A stretch of DNA of 64,000 nucleotides, taken from assembly GCA_024036415.1 (NCBI GenBank), contig JAMWET010005072.1, forward strand, positions 178,501-242,500, written 5' to 3'. Position numbers and translations under genes: made by a program. This stretch comes from Prochilodus magdalenae. Its lineage: Eukaryota > Chordata > Actinopteri > Characiformes > Prochilodontidae. Shown here piece by piece: positions 63,815 to 64,000 of the stretch (the stretch's first letter is position 1; each line of letters begins with the position of its first letter). The notes below the pieces were generated by a model. That model was not told where the DNA came from and ran no database searches. It was given only the letters and a program-made list of their open reading frames with translations.

Positions 63815-64000
63815 GACTTAGCTGAGGCTCTTATCCAGAGCGAAAAGGTTCATCGTATTACAGGTGGGCCAATGTAGTGTTAGGAGTCTTGCCCAAGGTC
63901 TTATTGGTGTAGCACAGCATAGTTACCCAGACCAGGAATCGAACCCCAGGCTCCCACACGGGTTGGTAGATCACTTGCAGGTAGTGGTGTTATCTGTTGC
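63815..64000 (-). mobile_element. tRNA-derived SINE, second copy, cut by the window end
   Basis: Reverse complement of the 58255 family: tail CGCTCTGGATAAGAG at 63827-63843, body GGGCAAGACTCCTAACACTA, B box GGTTCGATTCC at 63935-63945. The head runs off the window. Confidence 0.78.

Overview
This is a piece of a teleost fish nuclear genome. It carries two vertebrate genes with small, spaced exons and GT/AG introns, embedded in dense fish-type repeats: Tc1/mariner and hAT elements, L2-like LINE fragments, tRNA-derived SINEs, many minisatellites, and TA and TCTA/TCTG microsatellites. The mix of short inverted-repeat elements looks like an otophysan fish (characin or catfish side). That placement is an inference from repeat style; the sequence does not prove the species.

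Layout. Bases 1-9670 are repeat-rich intergenic DNA ending in a 21-bp minisatellite. Bases 9880-10440 are a GC- and CpG-rich promoter with a perfect CRE. From 10443 to 39251 on the + strand lies a complete reps1 gene (RalBP1-associated Eps-homology protein 1). I could place 20 coding exons that join in phase into a 792-residue protein, against 796 in human. The 3' UTR runs to a poly(A) signal at 40707. A second, larger array of the same 21-bp minisatellite family fills most of the gap to the next gene (40925-42662). From about 55231 down to 43035 on the - strand lies a complete clusterin gene, clu: a non-coding first exon behind a TATA box, eight coding exons and a 455-residue preproprotein. 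The two genes point at each other. Bases 55640-64000, upstream of clu, hold a G-rich minisatellite, SINEs, a 1.1-kb non-autonomous hAT element and a large tetranucleotide microsatellite; I see no gene there.

The two genes have unrelated jobs. REPS1 is a cytoplasmic endocytic adaptor in Ral/RalBP1 signalling. Clusterin is a secreted, disulfide-linked heterodimeric chaperone induced by stress. Neither is broken.

No bacterial-type system, CRISPR array, rRNA or virus is present, and I found no convincing new protein system. The best leads are structural. Matching minisatellites bracket reps1. Clusterin probably ends in a tiny four-codon last exon. An L2-like LINE sits inside a Tc1-like element within clu intron 8. 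SINEs share their 3' tail with that LINE. Seven of the eight clu introns have been colonised by transposons or minisatellites.
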